Of a stretch of DNA of 24,666 nt, positions 22,982-24,666 are shown piece by piece (position 1 is the first letter of the stretch; every line of letters starts with the position of its first letter). The position numbers were made by a program, and so were the translations under genes. The notes under the pieces are model-generated. The model saw only the letters and a list, made by a program, of their open reading frames with translations. It was not told the origin of the DNA and did not search any database. This DNA comes from an uncultured Oscillospiraceae bacterium (GTDB taxonomy: Bacteria > Bacillota_A > Clostridia > Oscillospirales > Oscillospiraceae): positions 1 through 24,666 of the forward strand of contig CAAEDK010000165.1 in assembly GCA_900754605.1 (NCBI GenBank), in the 5' to 3' direction.

Positions 22982-23223
22982 AATTCAGCACTCCACGGTT
23001 CCACCCTGCTTGCAAGAAAAGGTGGGGGTATGATACCCGTGAGGGAGACACCCGCGCATGTTCTCTTGCCGCTTGTGACCTTCTATAACGGGAAGGACCC
23101 GTCCCGGTCGTCCCGGGCGGCTCGGGAGCGGTACAGCCGCTGCGGGCGGAGGGTGCTCACAGCAATTACACCCCTCTCTGACCGCCGCTTTTGCGGGTTC
23201 TTCTCCGTCAAAGCCAGTTTAAC
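22943..23223 (-). ncRNA. T-box leader (threonine) of thrS
   Basis: The minus strand carries the T-box core AGGGTGGAACCGTG (23007-22994), matching the AGGGTGGNACCGCG consensus with one change. The attenuator terminator follows. Upstream is a long structured leader with the AGAGAG element of Stem I. An ACC triplet (23132-23130), a threonine codon, sits where the specifier is expected on the 3' side of Stem I. In such leaders uncharged tRNA pairs with the specifier and the antiterminator bulge and allows read-through. The location before thrS fits. The specifier assignment is my reading, not a folded model. Confidence 0.87.
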
Positions 23224-23229
23224 AGAAAC

Positions 23230-23258
23230 ACTATATCACTCGGGCAGGAAAATGTCAA
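23230..23258 (-). promoter_or_regulatory. Strong sigma-A promoter of the thrS leader
   Basis: On the minus strand a perfect TTGACA (23258-23253) is followed after 17 bp by TATAGT (23235-23230). Transcription would begin near 23223, giving a leader of roughly 320 bases. Between this promoter and the niaR promoter (23261-23317) I see nothing else. Confidence 0.85.
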
Positions 23259-23317
23259 GGGCGGCGGTCTGAGGGATTGTATGGCTGCGAGGTAGGGGGC
23301 TGTTGTGTAACTCCCGC

Positions 23318-23346
23318 TTGCCGGCAGAGCCTGTTTATGATACACT
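23318..23346 (+). promoter_or_regulatory. Putative niaR promoter
   Basis: TTGCCG (23318-23323) and TACACT (23341-23346), 17 bp apart, each matching consensus at four positions. The start codon is about 67 bp downstream. I find no palindrome like the one at 24058-24087 here, so autoregulation is not evident. Confidence 0.45.
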
Positions 23347-23412
23347 GAACAAAAACGTCCCGGGGGACTGTGTCCAGCGCCAGATCCGACCAGGGGCAAG
23401 GAGGGATCACCT

Positions 23413-23925
23413 ATGGACGCTGCCGCACGCCGCGCCGCTATCTTATCTGTCCTGGAGCGGGCCGACCACCCGGTGAGTGCCGCTGCCCTGGCCCGGAAGT
23501 TCTCGGTCAGCCGGCAGATCATTGTGGGGGATGTGGCTTTGCTGCGGGCGGGCGGTCTATCGATCGCTGCGACTCCGAGAGGCTACATGCTCCCGGAGGA
23601 ACGGAGCGGGCTGATCCGCACTCTGGCCTGCCGCCACCGGGTGGACCAGATGGAGATCGAGCTCAACGCCATTGTGGACCAGGGCTGTACAGTGATCGAT
23701 GTCATTGTAGAACACCCGATTTACGGCCAGCTCACCGGGCCGCTCCAACTGTCCAGCCGGTACGACGTGGCCCAGTTCGTGGCCCGCTGCCGCCAGGCTG
23801 ACGCCCTCCCCCTGTCTAACCTTACAGAGGGTATACACCTGCATACCATCTCCTGTCCGGACGAGACCGCCTTACAGCGGGTCCAGACGGCTCTGGAACG
23901 GTTGGGTGTCCTGCTGGAGGAGTAG
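23413..23925 (+). CDS. niaR: NiaR-family niacin-responsive transcriptional repressor
   Basis: 170 residues. Residues about 5-62 form a winged helix-turn-helix (DeoR/HTH_11 type: HPVSAAALARKFSVSRQIIV). Residues about 70-170 form the 3H domain named for its three conserved histidines. H75, E83, H142 and H144 match in spacing the metal ligands I recall from the Thermotoga maritima NiaR structure (H79, E87, H146, H148). H101 in VEHPIYGQL is the third conserved block. NiaR binds nicotinic acid with a metal and represses NAD biosynthesis and niacin uptake genes. AAGGAGG lies 9 bases before the ATG. It is separated by a hairpin from a downstream transporter-like gene that carries a strong candidate operator. 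Confidence 0.92.
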   Translation: MDAAARRAAILSVLERADHPVSAAALARKFSVSRQIIVGDVALLRAGGLSIAATPRGYMLPEERSGLIRTLACRHRVDQMEIELNAIVDQGCTVIDVIVEHPIYGQLTGPLQLSSRYDVAQFVARCRQADALPLSNLTEGIHLHTISCPDETALQRVQTALERLGVLLEE

Positions 23926-23957
23926 TCCTCTCGGTATCATATCTCGCCCCATATTGG

Positions 23958-23996
23958 AAGCACTCCCCTCCGCTGACTGGGCGGAGGGGAGTGCTT
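23958..23996 (+). terminator. Long perfect hairpin after niaR
   Basis: AAGCACTCCCCTCCGC (23958-23973) pairs perfectly over 16 bp with 23981-23996, around the loop TGACTGG. It lies about 32 bases after the niaR stop. No U-tract follows on the plus strand and only two T before the arm on the minus strand, so it is terminator-like rather than canonical. Confidence 0.65.
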
Positions 23997-24026
23997 CAGT
24001 GGGAAATAATATTTGGAAAAAGCGGG

Positions 24027-24055
24027 TTGACAATCAGGTGGGTTTCGTGTATGAT
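24027..24055 (+). promoter_or_regulatory. Near-consensus sigma-A promoter of the EIIC/PfoR-like gene
   Basis: Perfect TTGACA (24027-24032), 17-bp spacer, TATGAT (24050-24055; one mismatch). Predicted transcription start is near 24062, inside the palindrome that follows. Such a strong promoter would need tight repression. Confidence 0.85.
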
Positions 24056-24057
24056 GC

Positions 24058-24087
24058 GGTATACAGGTGTCTTGACACCTGTATACC
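24058..24087. promoter_or_regulatory. 30-bp palindromic operator, probably for NiaR
   Basis: Left arm GGTATACAGGTGTC (24058-24071), centre TT, right arm GACACCTGTATACC (24074-24087): 14 of 14 bases are complementary. It begins two bases after the -10 box and covers the expected transcription start, so a bound protein would block initiation. NiaR is encoded immediately upstream, and the inner GTGTC-TT-GACAC resembles NiaR-type sites as I remember them; this I could not check. An RNA hairpin role at the 5' end of the message is an alternative, since the arm would be transcribed in part. Confidence 0.75.
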
Positions 24088-24111
24088 ATTTTATAAAGCA
24101 GGTGTACCCAA

Positions 24112-24666
24112 ATGGAAGGATTCAAGGCATTCCTGAAACGGAAAAATATTGAGATCTCAGCCAAGCGCTATGGGATCGACGCCCTGGGCGCCATGGCCCA
24201 GGGCCTGTTCTGCTCTCTGCTCATCGGCACCATCATCAAAACCCTGGGGCAGCAGCTGTCCATCCAGTACCTCATAGACATCGGCGCCTATGCCATGTCG
24301 GTCTCCGGTCCGGCTATGGCAGTGGCTATTGGCTATGCCCTGAAGGCGGATCCTATGGTTCTCTTCTCTCTCGCCGCTGTAGGATGGGCGGCCAATGCCG
24401 AAGGAAAAGCAGGTGGTCCGTTGGCTGTACTGATCATCGCCATCGTAGCTGCGGAGTGTGGTAAGATGGTGAGTAAAGAGACCAAGGTGGACATCTTGGT
24501 TACCCCCGGTGTCACCATTTTGATTGGTGTGGCCCTGGCTAAGCTCATTGCCCCGCCTATTGGTACTGCTGCCAGCGCCTTCGGACTGATCATTGACAAT
24601 GCCACTAAACTCCAGCCCTTCTGGATGGGGATCGCAGTGTCCGTCCTGGTGGGCATTGCCCTTACG
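24112..24666 (+). CDS. PfoR/PTS EIIC-like membrane protein (5' part, cut by window end)
   Basis: 185 codons are open from ATG 24112 to the window edge with no stop, so the C-terminus is missing. The start motif NIEISAKRYGIDALGAMAQG followed by LFCSLLIGTIIKTLGQQL is typical of the PTS_EIIC_2/PfoR membrane family (the family of the Clostridium perfringens PfoR toxin regulator). At least four hydrophobic segments are seen (about 24-44, 56-76, 83-110 with Gly/Ala-rich helices, and 126-150), with PIGTAASAFGLII near the end. No EIIA or EIIB phosphorylation domain is visible. The ribosome site is a modest CAGGTG about 7 bases upstream. The strong promoter with a NiaR-like palindrome and niaR next door suggest control by niacin, hence a possible role in uptake or sensing of an NAD precursor. 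Substrate unproven. Confidence 0.85.
   Translation, partial: MEGFKAFLKRKNIEISAKRYGIDALGAMAQGLFCSLLIGTIIKTLGQQLSIQYLIDIGAYAMSVSGPAMAVAIGYALKADPMVLFSLAAVGWAANAEGKAGGPLAVLIIAIVAAECGKMVSKETKVDILVTPGVTILIGVALAKLIAPPIGTAASAFGLIIDNATKLQPFWMGIAVSVLVGIALT

Noticed and set aside
1..24666. Mobile elements, CRISPR arrays, phage or toxin-antitoxin genes
   Set aside because: No transposase, integrase, regularly spaced repeats or small toxin-like gene pairs were seen on reading both strands; all sizeable frames are explained by housekeeping, transport or cofactor genes.

Overview
The window looks like chromosomal DNA from an anaerobic, low-oxygen-adapted Firmicute, most plausibly a gut Oscillospiraceae relative (Flavonifractor/Intestinimonas/Oscillibacter-like). 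This is inferred from the high G+C codon use, strong AGGAGG-type ribosome sites, an S-layer-homology protein, oxygen-independent (cbi-type) cobalamin synthesis, ferrous-iron uptake by Feo, a T-box in front of thrS and a NiaR regulator. I could not run a taxonomic search. No tRNA, rRNA, CRISPR array, insertion sequence or prophage gene is visible.

Layout. (1) 29-5625, minus strand: an efflux operon of membrane-fusion adaptor, MacB-type ATPase and MacB/FtsX-type permease, followed by a secreted SLH-domain protein. (2) 5894-9193, minus strand: a Cof-type HAD phosphatase downstream of a FeoA-FeoB fusion protein. (3) 9394-19953, plus strand: one long, tightly overlapped operon. It starts with a substrate-binding lipoprotein, a FecCD permease and an ATPase (corrinoid/iron-chelate type importer). 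It continues cbiK-cbiD-cbiL-cbiF-cbiG-cbiH-cbiJ-cbiET-cbiC, which is every cbi step from sirohydrochlorin to cobyrinic acid by the anaerobic route. The amidation and late genes (cbiA, cbiP, cbiB, cobU/S/T) are not here. (4) 20022-23260, minus strand: a LysO-type exporter and thrS, the latter with a strong promoter and a T-box leader. (5) 23318-24666, plus strand: niaR, then a gene cut by the window edge that encodes a PfoR/PTS-EIIC-like membrane protein. That gene is preceded by a near-consensus promoter and a 30-bp perfect palindrome lying at the expected transcription start.

How the parts may work together. The importer and the cbi genes share one transcription unit, so uptake (of a corrinoid, cobalt or iron chelate) and de novo corrin synthesis appear co-expressed. 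No cobalamin riboswitch fits in the 200-bp feo/importer divergent region. The most interesting unit is niaR plus palindrome plus the EIIC/PfoR-like protein. It suggests that this membrane protein, whose family has no firm substrate, is a niacin-regulated transporter or sensor. Other points worth a look are the internally duplicated efflux adaptor, the His-rich linker of the FeoA-FeoB fusion, and paired 9-bp direct repeats upstream of the efflux operon.
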